A DNA stretch of 64,000 bases from Bacillus sp. NTK074B (GCF_017303375.1 NZ_JAFKOH010000002.1:248001-312000); one strand, 5' to 3'. Counted from the stretch's first letter, positions 9,565 through 23,451 are shown. The notes: a model not told the origin generated them from the letters alone. Numbers and translations are program-made.

Positions 9565-12500
9565 TTAAAAGAGGGATAACTGATTCTTTTCAGGCAATGC
9601 TTCCAGGCATCCGTGATTATCAAGATATTCTATAATCGTCTTGGATACGCGGCCTCTTTGTTGAAGGTCCTCTTTTGATAGAAACTCCCCATCTTTCCTT
9701 GCATTCACAATATTGATGGCGGCATTGGTCCCTAAGCCGGGTATAGAATTGAACGGCGGGATCAGTGTGTCTCCATCTATCACAAACTCGGCAGCTTTTG
9801 AACGATAAAGATCCACTTTCTGGAATTTATACCCTCTTTCACACATTTCGAGTGCCAGCTCCAGAACCGTCAGAGTATTCTTTTCTTTCGGTGAAGCATC
9901 CAGGCCTTTACTATTGATTTCCTCTATCTTGGCTCTTACAGCCTGAGATCCTCTTACCATGGCTTCGAGGTCGAAATCCTCTGCACGAACGGTAAAATAT
10001 GCTGCATAGTAAAGAAGGGCGTGATGAACTTTGAAATAGGCAATACGAACGGCCATTAATACGTATGCTGCAGCATGGGCTTTGGGGAACATATACTTGA
10101 TCTTCAAGCAGGAATCGATATACCAATCAGGTACCCCGTTCTTCTTCATCTCTTCCACCCATTCATCCTGGAGACCCTTCCCTTTTCGAACAAATTCCAT
10201 AATTTTAAACGCAAGTGAAGGCTCGAGTCCCTGATAGATCAGATATACCATAATATCATCACGACACCCGATCACTTCGCTCAGATTGCATATATTGTTA
10301 TGAATGAGTTCCTGTGCATTTCCAAGCCACACATCGGTACCGTGGGAGAGGCCTGAAATTTGTACAAGCTCGGAAAAAGTTGTCGGCTTTGTATCTTCAA
10401 GCATCTGCCGGACGAACCTCGTTCCAAATTCCGGGATACCGAGTGTGCCTGTCTTACACATGATTTGCTCTTCCGTCACTCCAAGTGATTCGGTACCGCT
10501 GAAGATTTTCATCACTTCAGGATCATCTGTCGGAATCGTCTTAGGATCTATCCCTGACAGATCCTGAAGCATACGGATGACAGTCGGATCATCGTGTCCA
10601 AGAATGTCCAGCTTCAAAAGGTTGTCATGTATCGAGTGGAAGTCAAAATGTGTCGTTTTCCATTCCGAGCTCGAATCGTCCGCGGGAAACTGTATAGGTG
10701 AGAAATCATAGATATCCATATAATCCGGCACTACGATGATTCCTCCGGGATGCTGTCCGGTTGTTCTCTTTACACCAGTGCACCCACTGACCAAACGATC
10801 AATTTCAGCTCCACGGATTTGGAGCTGATGATCATTCGCATATCCCTTCACATACCCGTAAGCGGTCTTTTCCGCCACCGTTCCGATTGTCCCTGCACGA
10901 TATACGTTGTCCTCACCGAACAGAACCTTTGTATAGTTGTGGGCATTTGGCTGATACTCCCCTGAGAAGTTCAAATCGATATCCGGAACCTTGTCCCCTT
11001 TAAATCCAAGGAAGGTTTCAAAAGGAATATCGTGACCGTCTTTTTTAAAAGGAACGCCACAATCGGGGCAGTCCTTATTAGGCAGGTCGAATCCTGACCC
11101 CACTGATCCATCATCAAAGAACTCGGACTTCTTGCAGGACGGGCATACATAATGGGGGGGTAAAGGATTTACCTCCGTGATTTCCGTCATGGTCGCTACA
11201 AAAGATGAACCTACCGACCCACGTGAACCAACTAAATATCCGTCATCCAACGATTTCTTAACCAGCTTATGAGAGATTAGATAAATGACTGCGAAACCGT
11301 GTCCAATGATACTCTTCAATTCTTTTTCAATCCTGGCTTCCACAATTTCAGGGAGCTCTTCGCCATAGATGCTTTTCGCCATGGCATAACTCATACGACG
11401 CATTTCTTCGTCCGCACCTTCGATTTTCGGTGTGTAAAGATCATCTCTGATCGGCTTAATGTCGTCTACCATATCGGCAATCTTATTGGAATTATCCACA
11501 ACAATCTCTTTAGCTGTGTCTTTCCCCAAGAAGGAGAACGCATCGAGCATTTCATTCGTTGTTCTGAAGTGAACATCAGGGAGCTCATGGCGGTTTAAGG
11601 GATTCGCCCCGCCTTGTGACCCTACCAGGATCTTGCGGTAAATCTTATCTGTTTCATTCAAGTAATGTACGTTACCAGTCGCCACTACAGGCTTATCCAA
11701 TTTCCGGCCTAGATCAACGATGTTCTGGATAATATCTTCCAGGTTCTTCTGACTTTGAACAATGTCTAATTCGATTAAATGCTGGTACACTTCTTTAGGA
11801 TGAACTTCCAGGTAATCATAGAATTGAGCCTTTTCTTCGACTTCTTCTTTCCCTTTCTGCATCATCCCTTCGAATACTTCACCTTTATCACATCCGGAGC
11901 CAACGAGGATGCCCGTGCGATACTTCTGTAATTGAGAACGCGGAATCCGGGGGACACGGAAGAAATAATTCATATGAGAAATGGAAACAAGCTTATAAAG
12001 ATTTTTCAATCCTTCTTCTGTCTGTGCAATCAATGTACAGTGATACGGTCTTGATCGTTTGTATGAATCGCCTTTTCCCATATAGTCATTAAACTGTTTA
12101 TGATTCGTAATCCCTTTTTCCAAAGCGTCTTTCAACATTTTCATTAAAAGATATCCCGTTGTTTCGGCATCGTAAATGGCCCTGTGATGCTGGGTCAATT
12201 CAATGTCAAATTTCTTAGCCAATGTATTTAAGCGGTGGTTCTTGAATTGCGGGTACAGAAGTCTTGAAAGTTCGAGCGTATCAATGACTGGATTGGTTGC
12301 CTTGGGGATTCCGGCTTTTTGATATCCCGCATTTAAAAAACCCATATCAAAGGATGCATTATGGGCGACCAGTATATCTTCGCCTGCCCATTTATGATAT
12401 CTCTGAAGGACATCATTGATTTCTGGAGCTGTCTGTACCATGTCATCCGTGATTCCCGTCAGCTCTATCGTCGTGGCGGATAGCGGATGATGAGGATTGG

Positions 12501-13884
12501 CAAACGACTCGAATTTATCAATGACCTCTCCATCTTTGATTTTCACCGCTGCAAGTTCTATGATGGTGTCGTAAACAGCCGAAAGCCCGGTCGTCTCCAC
12601 ATCGAACACGATAAAGGTGCTATCTGCAAGAGGCAGGTCTCGGTCATTATACGCAATCGGAACCCCATCATCCACAAGGTTGGCTTCCACACCATAGAGG
12701 AGTTTTATATCATTTTTCTTGCTTGCGTTATAAGCTTCCGGGAAAGATTGTGCTACAGCATGATCCGTTATCGCAACCGCTTTATGTCCCCATTTTTTTG
12801 CCTGTGCCACCAGGCTGGCCACTGATGAAACGGCATCCATTTGACTCATCGGTGTATGCATATGAAGCTCTACTCTTTTTTCATCGGCCGGAGCCGTATC
12901 CAGTCTAAGAACAGGCTTGATTTCATTCACATCATTGGCGATCATCACAAGGTCGCGTACAAATGTATCATTTTGAATGCTTCCACGACAGCGGACCCAC
13001 ATCCCCTTTTTCATTATATTCATGACGGCAGCATCTTCTTTATCCCTGGAGAACATCTTAACAAGAATCGAACTTGAATAGTCCGTCACCTTAAAAGTCA
13101 GTAAGGTACGTCCGCTTCTGAGTTCCCTGGTTTCACAATCGAAAACATACCCTTCGATGGCGATACGCCGCTCTTCATCATAAATCTCTTCGATTTTTCG
13201 GAAGTCAGCATCGTCCTTGATCGTAAGACCAAGCATGAACGGACCGCTCGGCGCATCACTTGCACCCTCTTTTTCGGCTTTTTCCATTTCAATAAGAGCC
13301 TGTTTTGCTCTTTCCTGGTCCTCTTTAAGCTTTTCTTCTAAAAATTTCTCATATTCGTTGCTTTGTTCTTCTACCTGACTTACCTCTGCATCGAGCACCA
13401 ATTTAGGGAAACCGAAGTTTTCAAATGTCGTGGTGATCATATCACCGTATTTTCTTTTCAACTGCGTCGCTTCTGTATCATTAGAAGCCTGTACAATGAT
13501 TTTGTTCCCATTGATTTTAGGCTTTTGCGTATTTAATAATTTCAATAATGGCGGAGATATTCCTTGGATTTCTTTCACACAGTCCTGCCAGTAATCAAAA
13601 ATATGCTGATCCGTCACATTCGAATTCAATACCCTGATAGTATAATCTACATTGGCGATATGTTTAAAGGATGTTTGCAATGCAATGGAAAATTTATTCC
13701 ATACAGTACAAGGGATGATTTCTTCAAATGTGAAGTAAAAATGCCACTTCTTTTCTTTACGATAGACTGCCAATTTTTCAATTTCAGCATGTCTGAAATA
13801 TTGTACAAAGGCATCTTCTGTTAAGCCTAACTGTTGCAACAGCAATTGAAACCTTTCTCTTTTGCCCAGGGGCTTTTCTTCCAT
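9565..13884 (-). CDS. polC: DNA polymerase III subunit alpha, PolC type
   Basis: Main replicative polymerase of Firmicutes, with built-in 3'-5' proofreading. It has 1439 residues, matching B. subtilis PolC (1437). In order: an N-terminal domain and OB fold, a PHP domain beginning near 337 ([14 protein letters not shown]), the DEDD exonuclease near 423 ([12 protein letters not shown]) inserted in PHP, and the C-family polymerase core with a zinc-binding [10 protein letters not shown]...CPDCG segment and [13 protein letters not shown]. Helix-hairpin-helix and duplex-binding regions lie near the C-terminus. The ATG at 13884 follows GGGGGA. The gene is intact. Confidence 0.98.
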   Translation of the reverse strand: MEEKPLGKRERFQLLLQQLGLTEDAFVQYFRHAEIEKLAVYRKEKKWHFYFTFEEIIPCTVWNKFSIALQTSFKHIANVDYTIRVLNSNVTDQHIFDYWQDCVKEIQGISPPLLKLLNTQKPKINGNKIIVQASNDTEATQLKRKYGDMITTTFENFGFPKLVLDAEVSQVEEQSNEYEKFLEEKLKEDQERAKQALIEMEKAEKEGASDAPSGPFMLGLTIKDDADFRKIEEIYDEERRIAIEGYVFDCETRELRSGRTLLTFKVTDYSSSILVKMFSRDKEDAAVMNIMKKGMWVRCRGSIQNDTFVRDLVMIANDVNEIKPVLRLDTAPADEKRVELHMHTPMSQMDAVSSVASLVAQAKKWGHKAVAITDHAVAQSFPEAYNASKKNDIKLLYGVEANLVDDGVPIAYNDRDLPLADSTFIVFDVETTGLSAVYDTIIELAAVKIKDGEVIDKFESFANPHHPLSATTIELTGITDDMVQTAPEINDVLQRYHKWAGEDILVAHNASFDMGFLNAGYQKAGIPKATNPVIDTLELSRLLYPQFKNHRLNTLAKKFDIELTQHHRAIYDAETTGYLLMKMLKDALEKGITNHKQFNDYMGKGDSYKRSRPYHCTLIAQTEEGLKNLYKLVSISHMNYFFRVPRIPRSQLQKYRTGILVGSGCDKGEVFEGMMQKGKEEVEEKAQFYDYLEVHPKEVYQHLIELDIVQSQKNLEDIIQNIVDLGRKLDKPVVATGNVHYLNETDKIYRKILVGSQGGANPLNRHELPDVHFRTTNEMLDAFSFLGKDTAKEIVVDNSNKIADMVDDIKPIRDDLYTPKIEGADEEMRRMSYAMAKSIYGEELPEIVEARIEKELKSIIGHGFAVIYLISHKLVKKSLDDGYLVGSRGSVGSSFVATMTEITEVNPLPPHYVCPSCKKSEFFDDGSVGSGFDLPNKDCPDCGVPFKKDGHDIPFETFLGFKGDKVPDIDLNFSGEYQPNAHNYTKVLFGEDNVYRAGTIGTVAEKTAYGYVKGYANDHQLQIRGAEIDRLVSGCTGVKRTTGQHPGGIIVVPDYMDIYDFSPIQFPADDSSSEWKTTHFDFHSIHDNLLKLDILGHDDPTVIRMLQDLSGIDPKTIPTDDPEVMKIFSGTESLGVTEEQIMCKTGTLGIPEFGTRFVRQMLEDTKPTTFSELVQISGLSHGTDVWLGNAQELIHNNICNLSEVIGCRDDIMVYLIYQGLEPSLAFKIMEFVRKGKGLQDEWVEEMKKNGVPDWYIDSCLKIKYMFPKAHAAAYVLMAVRIAYFKVHHALLYYAAYFTVRAEDFDLEAMVRGSQAVRAKIEEINSKGLDASPKEKNTLTVLELALEMCERGYKFQKVDLYRSKAAEFVIDGDTLIPPFNSIPGLGTNAAINIVNARKDGEFLSKEDLQQRGRVSKTIIEYLDNHGCLEALPEKNQLSLF

Positions 13885-13933
13885 ATTCTTTTTCCCCCAT
13901 TTCTATTCGTATATCGTACTTGTCTACAGAATA

Positions 13934-13982
13934 AAAAGGGCTGACAGCAAAAGGATTGCCTCCTTTAAAGTCGAGCCCTTTT
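13934..13982 (-). terminator. Terminator-like hairpin after proS
   Basis: AAAAGGGCT pairs with AGCCCTTTT around a larger loop that contains a nested AAAGGA/TCCTTT helix. A TTTTTAT tract follows on the minus strand. It starts just after the proS stop, before polC. Confidence 0.75.
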
Positions 13983-13986
13983 AGGT

Positions 13987-15690
<1,704 letters not shown>

Positions 15691-15765
15691 CTACTAGCAC
15701 CTCAGTTACCATATATATTATTTATGTAGTGTAAGAATTTCCTTCTCACTATTTTAACTTAAATG

Positions 15766-15817
15766 AACAGGCAGTAACACCCTCAGTTTTTGAATACAAA
15801 GGGAGAAACTGCCTGTT
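15766..15817 (-). terminator. Hairpin between rasP and proS
   Basis: AACAGGCAGT pairs perfectly with ACTGCCTGTT over 10 bp around a 32-base loop that contains a nested CCCT/AGGG. The following minus-strand sequence (CATTTAAGTT) is only weakly U-rich, so the hairpin may terminate poorly. Confidence 0.5.
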
Positions 15818-15838
15818 TATGAATCATACGATTGAATT

Positions 15839-17095
15839 TTACAAGAAAAATCTCTGTATGTCGTTCCAAGTAACGACTAACATTAGTACCATGAGAAGGG
15901 CGAATCCGACAAAATGGACCATCCCTTCCATTTGACGATCAACCGGTTTCCCTCTAACGGCCTCAACCGCGAAGAATAGGAGTCTTCCTCCATCCAGGGC
16001 CGGGATTGGTAATAGGTTCATGATACCCAGGTTGATACTCAAGATGGCCGCCCATCTCATTAAATAGTATATGCCGGATTTCGCTACTACATCAGTTGAC
16101 TGATAGATTCCGACAGGTCCCGATAAAGCGTCAATTGAAAATTCACCGGACACCAGTTTCCCCAGGAGGACAAAAATCATCTTCGTCCATTCATAGGTTT
16201 GCTGGGCACTGTTCGTGACCACTTTCAGTGGAGACTTTTCCACAGGGCTATGAACTCCAATGATTCCAATCTCTTCTCCTTCAATTTCCTGAGGTTTCGG
16301 TGTTACAGGAATTTCGGTGTTGGAACCCCCTCGGTCAACATTGAATCTCAGTTCATCTCCTGGATGCTTCTGAATGATTGTTACGATATCGTCCCATGTG
16401 GAGATTTCTTTCCCGTCAATGCTAAGGACCACGTCATCCTTTTGAAGCCCTGACTCTTTCGCTGCACCGTCTGCAGTCAATTCTCCAAGCACAGGGTCAT
16501 TTGTCGGTACCCCTTGTAATAGGCCGACAAGGATGAAGATGAAGAAGGCCAATATAAAATTGAATAATGGTCCCGCAAAGATGGCCAGTGCCCTCTGAGG
16601 AAGAGTCTTGGAAGCGAACTGCCGGTCCCATGGGGCAATTTGCGTTTCCACACCATCCTCAATGAAAACAGCCTCTCTAGAAATAGAGAATGTTTTCAGC
16701 TCTTCCTCATCTTCTTCATATCCACGAATGTGAAGCCTATGCTCTAAATCCGCTTCTTCCACTTCGATGACACGGATATTTGGATAGCGATCTTTGTTAT
16801 TCAATACGATTTTAACAATCTTTTCATCCTGGTCCAATACAAGCCCTACACGATGACCTGCTTTGAGTTCCACCATTTCCGGGTCTTCTCCCGCCATCCG
16901 TACGAAGCCACCTAGAGGCAATAAGCGAATGGTATAGGTTGTTTCATTTTTTTTATAAGAGAAGACTTTAGGCCCGAACCCAATGGCGAATTCCCGGCAG
17001 AGAATCCCTGCGCGTTTAGCGAAAATCAGATGGCCCAGCTCATGAAAAAATACTAAAGCCCCAAAAATAACAATAAAGGCAATCACCGTTTGCAA
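15839..17095 (-). CDS. rasP: Site-2 intramembrane zinc protease RasP (RseP)
   Basis: Cleaves membrane-embedded anti-sigma factors such as RsiW and remnant signal peptides within the membrane. The zinc-binding FFHELGH lies in the first transmembrane segment. A PDZ domain (ESGLQKDDVVLSIDGKEI) and the C-terminal NLLPIPALDGGRL motif with two further membrane helices follow. A TTG at 17095 is preferred because AAAAAGGTGG lies eight bases upstream and homologues start near there. A GTG at 17107 overlaps that Shine-Dalgarno and would add four residues. The gene lies between dxr and proS. Confidence 0.94.
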   Translation of the reverse strand: MQTVIAFIVIFGALVFFHELGHLIFAKRAGILCREFAIGFGPKVFSYKKNETTYTIRLLPLGGFVRMAGEDPEMVELKAGHRVGLVLDQDEKIVKIVLNNKDRYPNIRVIEVEEADLEHRLHIRGYEEDEEELKTFSISREAVFIEDGVETQIAPWDRQFASKTLPQRALAIFAGPLFNFILAFFIFILVGLLQGVPTNDPVLGELTADGAAKESGLQKDDVVLSIDGKEISTWDDIVTIIQKHPGDELRFNVDRGGSNTEIPVTPKPQEIEGEEIGIIGVHSPVEKSPLKVVTNSAQQTYEWTKMIFVLLGKLVSGEFSIDALSGPVGIYQSTDVVAKSGIYYLMRWAAILSINLGIMNLLPIPALDGGRLLFFAVEAVRGKPVDRQMEGMVHFVGFALLMVLMLVVTWNDIQRFFL

Positions 17096-17217
17096 ATAAA
17101 AAACCACCTTTTTTATAACCTGTTCATAACAGATTTAAATGTTTAAGTATAAACTATAAGAAACATGTCCACTATCAGTCTACGCTCCTGCCCATCTAAA
17201 CATGCGCAGATAGTTGA

Positions 17218-18360
17218 TTACACCCAGCCAGCAACGAGTCGGCGTGTATGTTGATCGATTTCATGTATGGTGTCAAGATCGGGGGTATGTATCACATTGT
17301 GTGCACTCAGAGCCTTTTCAATATAGGTTTCTATATCGAGGAAAGATATCTTATTTTCCAGGAAAAGCGCAACGCTTGCTTCATTTGCAGCGTTTAAAAC
17401 TGTCGTCATGCTGCCTCCGATCCGTCCTGCTTCATAGGCAAAAGCAAGGCACCGAAAACGATTCTGATCCATTTCTTCAAAGTGCAGCTTACCGATCTCA
17501 ACAAGGTTGAGCCGTTTCCCCGGCCTTTGAATTCTATCAGGATATGTTAGGGCATACTGTATCGGCACGCGCATATCCGGAGTCCCAAGTTGGGCCATCA
17601 CAGATGAATCATGGAATTGAATCATGGAATGAATGATACTTTCCCGATGCTGCACAACATCAATTTGATCGTATGGGATATCAAATAGCCAATGAGCCTC
17701 GATCACTTCCAACCCTTTGTTCATCATGGAAGCAGAATCAATGGTGATCTTTGCTCCCATTGACCAGTTGGGGTGATTCAACGCTTCATGAACCGTCACA
17801 TCGACCAATTCTTCCCTCGTCCTGTCCCTGAAACTGCCGCCTGATGCAGTAATGATCAACTTTTCTACATTCTTTTCCTTTTCCCCTTGAAGTGCCTGGA
17901 AAATGGCAGAATGTTCACTATCAACAGGCAGCAAGGATGTTCCTTTGCGCCTTGCCGCTTCCATCACAAGGTGTCCTGCAGTTACGAGGGTTTCCTTGTT
18001 TGCAATCGCAATCGTTTTCCCTGCCTCGATTGCCTGAAGCGTAGGATATAATCCTACGCTTCCCAGGACAGCATTGACGAGGAGATCAGCATCCTGATGA
18101 CATGCAACCTCTACCAGCCCTTCTTCCCCATATAGTACCTTCACAGATGATGGGATTTCCCTCGATAATGTATCAGCATCTTCTTTACACTGTACAGAAA
18201 CGAGACCGGGATTGAATTCCATGATTATTTTCCTGGCTTCTTCTATATTTTTACCAATTGACATGGCAGTCAGTTTGAATTCTTCCGGATGCTCGCGAAC
18301 GACATCAAGGGTCTGAAGTCCAATCGACCCTGTAGCACCCATTAAACTGATATTCTTCAA
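17218..18360 (-). CDS. dxr: 1-deoxy-D-xylulose-5-phosphate reductoisomerase
   Basis: Second step of the MEP isoprenoid pathway, making MEP from DXP with NADPH. It has 380 residues. The N-terminal [14 protein letters not shown] binds [22 protein letters not shown] and the catalytic region with TASGGSFR are present. It starts at a TTG preceded by GGAGGAG. It lies 39 bases after cdsA, in a group with uppS, which uses the pathway's product. Confidence 0.97.
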   Translation of the reverse strand: MKNISLMGATGSIGLQTLDVVREHPEEFKLTAMSIGKNIEEARKIIMEFNPGLVSVQCKEDADTLSREIPSSVKVLYGEEGLVEVACHQDADLLVNAVLGSVGLYPTLQAIEAGKTIAIANKETLVTAGHLVMEAARRKGTSLLPVDSEHSAIFQALQGEKEKNVEKLIITASGGSFRDRTREELVDVTVHEALNHPNWSMGAKITIDSASMMNKGLEVIEAHWLFDIPYDQIDVVQHRESIIHSMIQFHDSSVMAQLGTPDMRVPIQYALTYPDRIQRPGKRLNLVEIGKLHFEEMDQNRFRCLAFAYEAGRIGGSMTTVLNAANEASVALFLENKISFLDIETYIEKALSAHNVIHTPDLDTIHEIDQHTRRLVAGWV

Positions 18361-18399
18361 CTCCTACACTCCTCCCGAATGAAACTCCCCCTTTTTTGT

Positions 18400-19185
18400 C
18401 TATAGCAGAAAATGAAGAAGGGGCAGTACAAATAGTAAACTATCGAAGCGATCCAGCATACCACCGTGACCGGGCAGGAGGTTTCCTGAATCCTTTACTT
18501 TATAATGCCTTTTTAATGCAGATTCAACTAAGTCACCGACCTGTCCAAAGACAGATAGAATGGCAGTGACAATCACCAGCTTAGGTATGCTCATATCAAG
18601 GTCGGTGAAGAATGTCATAACGACCCCGACGATGACGGCACATATAATTCCTCCAACAAAACCCTCTATGGTCTTATTCGGGCTAATTTCCGGCCAAAGC
18701 TTTTTCTTCCCCATTGCCCTGCCGATGAAATAGGCACCTGAGTCGGTTGCCCAAATGATAAATAATGCATAAAAAACAAACTGGACTCCTTCTTCTAAGC
18801 GAATTTCCATGAAATAATAGAAACCGATTCCTACATATAGAACACTTAGAAGAGAGAAAGCGGCATCCTCGAAATTAAATCGATTCTTGGTCGCAACCGT
18901 ATACGTTAAAAATAATAACACAGCAAGAAATGCCAACTCAATTTTGGAGTAGCCGAAATCTGTTATGATCCCAATCGTTTCTGTCGGAATGAGGAAGACC
19001 CACAAAAGGGCGAGGGATAGTAATCCGGGAATGGTTAAAATCCATTGCCCCTTCATCTTCAAAGCCTCATATAAACTGATGGATGCGATCAAGTACATTA
19101 AAAGGATAAAGGGTGTTTCACCAAATAGGATGATCGGTAAAAATATTGCTGCCGCTACCACGGCTGTAATAATTCTTTGTTTCAT
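18400..19185 (-). CDS. cdsA: Phosphatidate cytidylyltransferase
   Basis: Makes CDP-diacylglycerol, the precursor of phospholipids. It is a 261-residue protein with about eight hydrophobic membrane segments. The C-terminal CDP-alcohol signature reads KVKDSGNLLPGHGGMLDRFD. The ATG shares one base with the uppS stop (TAATG), so the two are translationally coupled. Confidence 0.97.
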   Translation of the reverse strand: MKQRIITAVVAAAIFLPIILFGETPFILLMYLIASISLYEALKMKGQWILTIPGLLSLALLWVFLIPTETIGIITDFGYSKIELAFLAVLLFLTYTVATKNRFNFEDAAFSLLSVLYVGIGFYYFMEIRLEEGVQFVFYALFIIWATDSGAYFIGRAMGKKKLWPEISPNKTIEGFVGGIICAVIVGVVMTFFTDLDMSIPKLVIVTAILSVFGQVGDLVESALKRHYKVKDSGNLLPGHGGMLDRFDSLLFVLPLLHFLL

Positions 19186-19976
19186 TAGGATTCCTCACTT
19201 TGTAACCCACCAAATCTTCTTGAACGACCTTGATATGCTTCAATGGCTTCAACTAAATGTTCCCTGCCAAAATCCGGCCACAGAACATCAGTAAAAAAGA
19301 ACTCTGTATAAGCCAATTGCCAAAGCATAAAGTTACTTAAGCGGATTTCTCCACTCGTTCGAATAAGCAGGTCTGGATCTTTTAAGTCTTTTGTCATTAA
19401 ATATTTTGAAAATACTTCTTCATTCAATTCTTCCTCATCTAGTATTCCATTCTGCACATCTTTTAAGACATGCTTCATGGAATCAATGATTTCCGAACGA
19501 CTGCCATAATTCAAAGCAAAATTCAGAATTAGTCCATCATTATGCTTAGTCTCTTCCATGGCTTTTGTAACGGCTGCCTTCGTATGATTTGGCAAGGCAT
19601 CCGGAGAACCCATCATTTTCACTTGTACGTTCTCTTCAACCAGCTCAGGAAGAAACGTTCCTAAAAATTCCTCAGGCAGCTTCATCAGAAACTCAACTTC
19701 CATTTTAGGTCGTTTCCAATTCTCTGTCGAAAAAGCATATAAAGTCAAGGCTTCCAGTCCCAGTTCATTTGCCAGTTTGGTAATTCTGCGTACACATTTC
19801 ATACCTTCATGATGTCCAGCTACCCTTGGCAAAGCTCTTTTCTTTGCCCATCTACCATTGCCATCCATAATGATCGCTATATGACCCGGAATCGGGTGTT
19901 TTAATAGTTCCTGGAATCGAGCATCCGCTTCCTCGGAAGTTTGTTGTCGTTTCCATTGCTTAAGCTTGTTTAGCAT
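19185..19976 (-). CDS. uppS: Isoprenyl transferase (undecaprenyl diphosphate synthase)
   Basis: Condenses isopentenyl diphosphate into the C55 carrier lipid for cell-wall synthesis. It has 263 residues. The active-site block IAIIMDGNGRWAKKR (Asp38) and the conserved segments ALTLYAFSTENWKRP and DLLIRTSGEIRLSNF are present. The ATG at 19976 follows GGTGGAGGA; upstream in-frame starts would add a hydrophobic stretch not found in the family. It is preceded by a hairpin after frr. Confidence 0.97.
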   Translation of the reverse strand: MLNKLKQWKRQQTSEEADARFQELLKHPIPGHIAIIMDGNGRWAKKRALPRVAGHHEGMKCVRRITKLANELGLEALTLYAFSTENWKRPKMEVEFLMKLPEEFLGTFLPELVEENVQVKMMGSPDALPNHTKAAVTKAMEETKHNDGLILNFALNYGSRSEIIDSMKHVLKDVQNGILDEEELNEEVFSKYLMTKDLKDPDLLIRTSGEIRLSNFMLWQLAYTEFFFTDVLWPDFGREHLVEAIEAYQGRSRRFGGLQSEES

Positions 19977-20120
19977 AAAAAATCCTCCACCAACAATCCA
20001 AAAAATATTTGCCCTTACTATCATATCAAAAAACAATGAAGATATCTTTAAGAAAATAGATTATGTATATTCGTATCCATTTTGAACGTAGTGGCGTTAG
20101 GGATAAAAACTAAATACCAA

Positions 20121-20166
20121 GGGACCGCCCCATAAGGAATATAAGTTCACTTATAGGTCGGCCCCC
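20121..20166 (-). terminator. Terminator-like hairpin after frr
   Basis: The outer arms GGGGCCGACC and GGGCGGTCCC pair with one mismatch, and inside them TATAAGT/ACTTATA forms a perfect helix. The following minus-strand sequence (TTGGTATTTAGTTTTTATC) is moderately U-rich. It separates frr from uppS. Confidence 0.6.
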
Positions 20167-20185
20167 GGGATTCGTTTATGAAAGA

Positions 20186-20742
20186 TTATACTTCCAGCAT
20201 TTCTTGTTCTTTATCTTTTGCAACATTATCGATCTTGACGATGCTTTCGTCTGTTGCCTTTTGAACATCGTCTGAGTATCCACGAAGATCATCTTCAGTA
20301 ATATCTCCGTTTTTCTCTTTTTTCTTCAATTCATCGTTTGCATCCCGGCGAATATTGCGGATAGCAACCTTTGCTTCTTCGGCTTCTTTTTTCACTAACT
20401 TTACGAGCTCTTTACGACGCTCCTCTGTTAATGCAGGAACCACGATGCGGATGATGTTTCCATCACTTGTAGGTGTAATCCCAAGATCTGACTTCATGAT
20501 TGCTTTTTCAATGTCTCCCAAAGCTGATTTATCATAAGGCTGGATGACAAGCATACGGGCTTCAGGAATTGAAATACCCGCTAATTGATTAACCGGTGTC
20601 GGTGCGCCGTAGTAATCAACCGAGATCTTGTCGAGAAGAGAAGCATTTGCTCTTCCTGCACGGATACTTGCTAGCTCACGCGAGAATGTTTGAATGGCTT
20701 TTGTCATTCTTTCTTTTGCATTTGTTATGATCGTGTTTGGCA

Positions 20743-20743
<1 letters not shown>
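20186..20743 (-). CDS. frr: Ribosome recycling factor
   Basis: Splits post-termination ribosomes together with EF-G. It has 185 residues beginning [17 protein letters not shown], with the typical [19 protein letters not shown] and a basic [12 protein letters not shown] block. Two adjacent ATGs exist; the second (20743) gives better spacing from GGGGGA and the family length. Its start shares one base with the pyrH stop (TGATG), indicating coupling. Confidence 0.97.
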
Positions 20744-21528
<785 letters not shown>

Positions 21529-21555
21529 CTAAAAACTGTTCAACTTTATCTGATC

Positions 21556-22437
21556 TTACTTGTTTACTTGGTTCATTACTTCTTCAGCGAAGTTTTCTTG
21601 ACGTTTCTCAAGACCTTCTCCAACTTCGTAACGAGTGAAATCAGTTAAAGTAGCTTTATTTGCTTCAAGGTATTGACGTACTTTCTGATCTGGGTTCTTA
21701 ACAAACGTTTGATCCAGGATGCAGATATCCTCGAAGTATTTTCCAAGACGGCCTTCCACCATTTTCTCAACGATGTTCTCAGGCTTTCCTTCGTTTAAAG
21801 CTTGTTGTTTAAGTACTTCACGCTCACGTTCTACTTCTTCAGCAGAAACCTGATCACGGGATACATACTTAGGATTCAATGCAGCAGCGTGCATAGCAAC
21901 ATCTTTCGCCACACTTGCATCAGTAGTGCCTTCCACGACTGTAAGAACAGCAATGCGTCCACCCATGTGCAGGTATTCACCAAACGCAGCATTATCTTCT
22001 TTAGTACGGATTTCAAATCGACGAAGTGTGATTTTTTCTCCGATTTTTGCGATAGCAGCATTGATGAATTCATTTACAGTTGAACCATTAGCCATTTTTT
22101 GCTCAAGAGCTACTTCCACAGATTCAGGTTTGTTTGCAAGAAGGTGGTCAGATAATTCTTTCACAAGGCTTTGGAAGTTTTCGTTTTTCGCAACGAAATC
22201 TGTCTCTGCGTTCACTTCAAGAATAATTGCAGTGTTTCCTTCGCTTGCGATGTACGTAGTTCCTTCGGCTGCAATACGATCAGCTTTTTTAGCTGCTTTT
22301 GCAATCCCTTTTTCACGTAGGAAATCAATTGCTTTGTCCATATCTCCGTCAGTTTCTGTTAACGCTTTTTTACAATCCATCATTCCAGCGCCCGTTTTTT
22401 CACGAAGTTCTTTAACCATTTGTGCAGTAATTGCCAT
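21556..22437 (-). CDS. tsf: Translation elongation factor Ts
   Basis: Nucleotide exchange factor for EF-Tu. It has 293 residues, the same length as in B. subtilis, beginning [20 protein letters not shown]. The UBA-like N-terminus is followed by the core with [10 protein letters not shown]. The ATG at 22437 follows AAGGAGG; an upstream in-frame extension lacks a Shine-Dalgarno. An unusually stable hairpin sits in the leader between the rpsB terminator and this gene. Confidence 0.97.
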   Translation of the reverse strand: MAITAQMVKELREKTGAGMMDCKKALTETDGDMDKAIDFLREKGIAKAAKKADRIAAEGTTYIASEGNTAIILEVNAETDFVAKNENFQSLVKELSDHLLANKPESVEVALEQKMANGSTVNEFINAAIAKIGEKITLRRFEIRTKEDNAAFGEYLHMGGRIAVLTVVEGTTDASVAKDVAMHAAALNPKYVSRDQVSAEEVEREREVLKQQALNEGKPENIVEKMVEGRLGKYFEDICILDQTFVKNPDQKVRQYLEANKATLTDFTRYEVGEGLEKRQENFAEEVMNQVNK

Positions 22438-22500
22438 AGTAGGTTTCCTCCTTAGTTTGACTATGTAGACTTTGATCACCGTTTGGTGTAAGTCATTAAA

Positions 22501-22530
22501 TGTACTGCCTCTATAGTAGAGTGCAGTACA
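22501..22530 (-). promoter_or_regulatory. Stable leader hairpin before tsf
   Basis: A 13-bp inverted repeat (TGTACTGC + CTCTA paired across a three-base loop, with one bulged base) lies between the rpsB terminator and the tsf start. No U-tract follows, so it is not a terminator. It may stabilise the processed tsf mRNA or act as a regulatory element. Confidence 0.5.
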
Positions 22531-22548
22531 TGTGAATACTCTTTAAAA

Positions 22549-22582
22549 AAAGGTGATAAGGGTAAGCCCTCTTATCACCTTT
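22549..22582 (-). terminator. Terminator between rpsB and tsf
   Basis: AAAGGTGATAAG pairs with CTTATCACCTTT over 12 bp with a 10-base loop, followed by a TTTTTT run on the minus strand. It begins seven bases after the rpsB stop. Because no clear promoter for tsf was found after it, it is probably a partial terminator. Confidence 0.9.
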
Positions 22583-22588
22583 CATTCA

Positions 22589-23296
22589 TTACTCAGCTGC
22601 TACAGCTGCTTCTTCGCCTTGCTTAGCTTCTAGAATAGCATCAGCCATTTTACCTGTAAGAAGCTTCACCGCACGGATTGCATCGTCATTGGCAGGAATG
22701 ACAACATCGATTTCATCCGGATCACAGTTTGTATCAACGATACCCACGATAGGGATATGAAGTTTACGCGCTTCAGCTACAGCGATACGCTCTTTACGAG
22801 GGTCGATGATGAATAATGCATCAGGTAGCGTGTTCATATCTTTGATTCCGCCCAGGAATTTAACTAAGCGTTCATGTTCTTTTTTAAGTTGAACTACTTC
22901 TTTCTTCGGAAGTACTTCAAAGGTTCCGTCTTCTTCCATCTTCTCGATGTTTTTTAGACGTGTAATACGTTTCTGGATTGTTTCGAAGTTTGTAAGTGTT
23001 CCACCTAACCAACGTTGGTTGATGTAGTACATACCAGCACGTTCTGCTTCTTCTTTAACAGACTCCTGTGCTTGTTTCTTTGTTCCAACGAAAAGAACTT
23101 TACCGCCGTTACCGGCTAATTCTTTCACGAAGTTATAAGCTTCTTCAACCTTTTTAACTGTTTTTTGAAGGTCGATGATGTAGATGCCGTTACGCTCAGT
23201 GAAGATGTATCTCTTCATTTTTGGGTTCCAACGGCGAGTTTGGTGTCCGAAATGTACACCAGCTTCTAGCAATTGTTTCATAGAAATTACTGACAT
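22589..23296 (-). CDS. rpsB: 30S ribosomal protein S2
   Basis: Late-assembling 30S protein. It has 235 residues beginning [20 protein letters not shown]. The conserved [20 protein letters not shown] and FVGTKKQAQ blocks are present, with an acidic/alanine-rich C-terminus. An AGGAGG precedes the ATG. The gene has a strong promoter and a structured leader. Confidence 0.98.
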   Translation of the reverse strand: MSVISMKQLLEAGVHFGHQTRRWNPKMKRYIFTERNGIYIIDLQKTVKKVEEAYNFVKELAGNGGKVLFVGTKKQAQESVKEEAERAGMYYINQRWLGGTLTNFETIQKRITRLKNIEKMEEDGTFEVLPKKEVVQLKKEHERLVKFLGGIKDMNTLPDALFIIDPRKERIAVAEARKLHIPIVGIVDTNCDPDEIDVVIPANDDAIRAVKLLTGKMADAILEAKQGEEAAVAAE

Positions 23297-23332
23297 GTGT
23301 GTTTCCTCCTAAATGGTTTTTGTTTTCTCCTC

Positions 23333-23395
23333 CGTTTCCGTCATCTTGTAGTAGAAACTATCCAAGATAGCACCATCTACCTCAATCGGGAAACG
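23333..23395 (-). promoter_or_regulatory. Structured rpsB mRNA leader
   Basis: On the minus strand CGTTTCC pairs with GGAAACG over 7 bp and encloses a GCTATC/GATAGT hairpin. The closing helix lies about 40 bases before the rpsB start. The layout resembles ribosomal-protein leaders that bind their own product. No sequence family could be confirmed here. Confidence 0.5.
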
Positions 23396-23415
23396 TGTGT
23401 AATAACACCATGAAT

Positions 23416-23444
23416 ACTATAGCATACCTGCACCAGCCAATCAA
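23416..23444 (-). promoter_or_regulatory. SigA promoter of rpsB
   Basis: TTGATT (23444-23439) and TATAGT (23421-23416) are separated by exactly 17 bases, in the short swrB-rpsB spacer. This separates ribosomal expression from the fla/che operon. Confidence 0.8.
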
Positions 23445-23451
23445 GGACTTC

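Noticed and set aside
21926..22468. 180-codon plus-strand frame opposite tsf
   Set aside because: tsf is well conserved in the minus frame; the plus frame is a shadow without a start signal.
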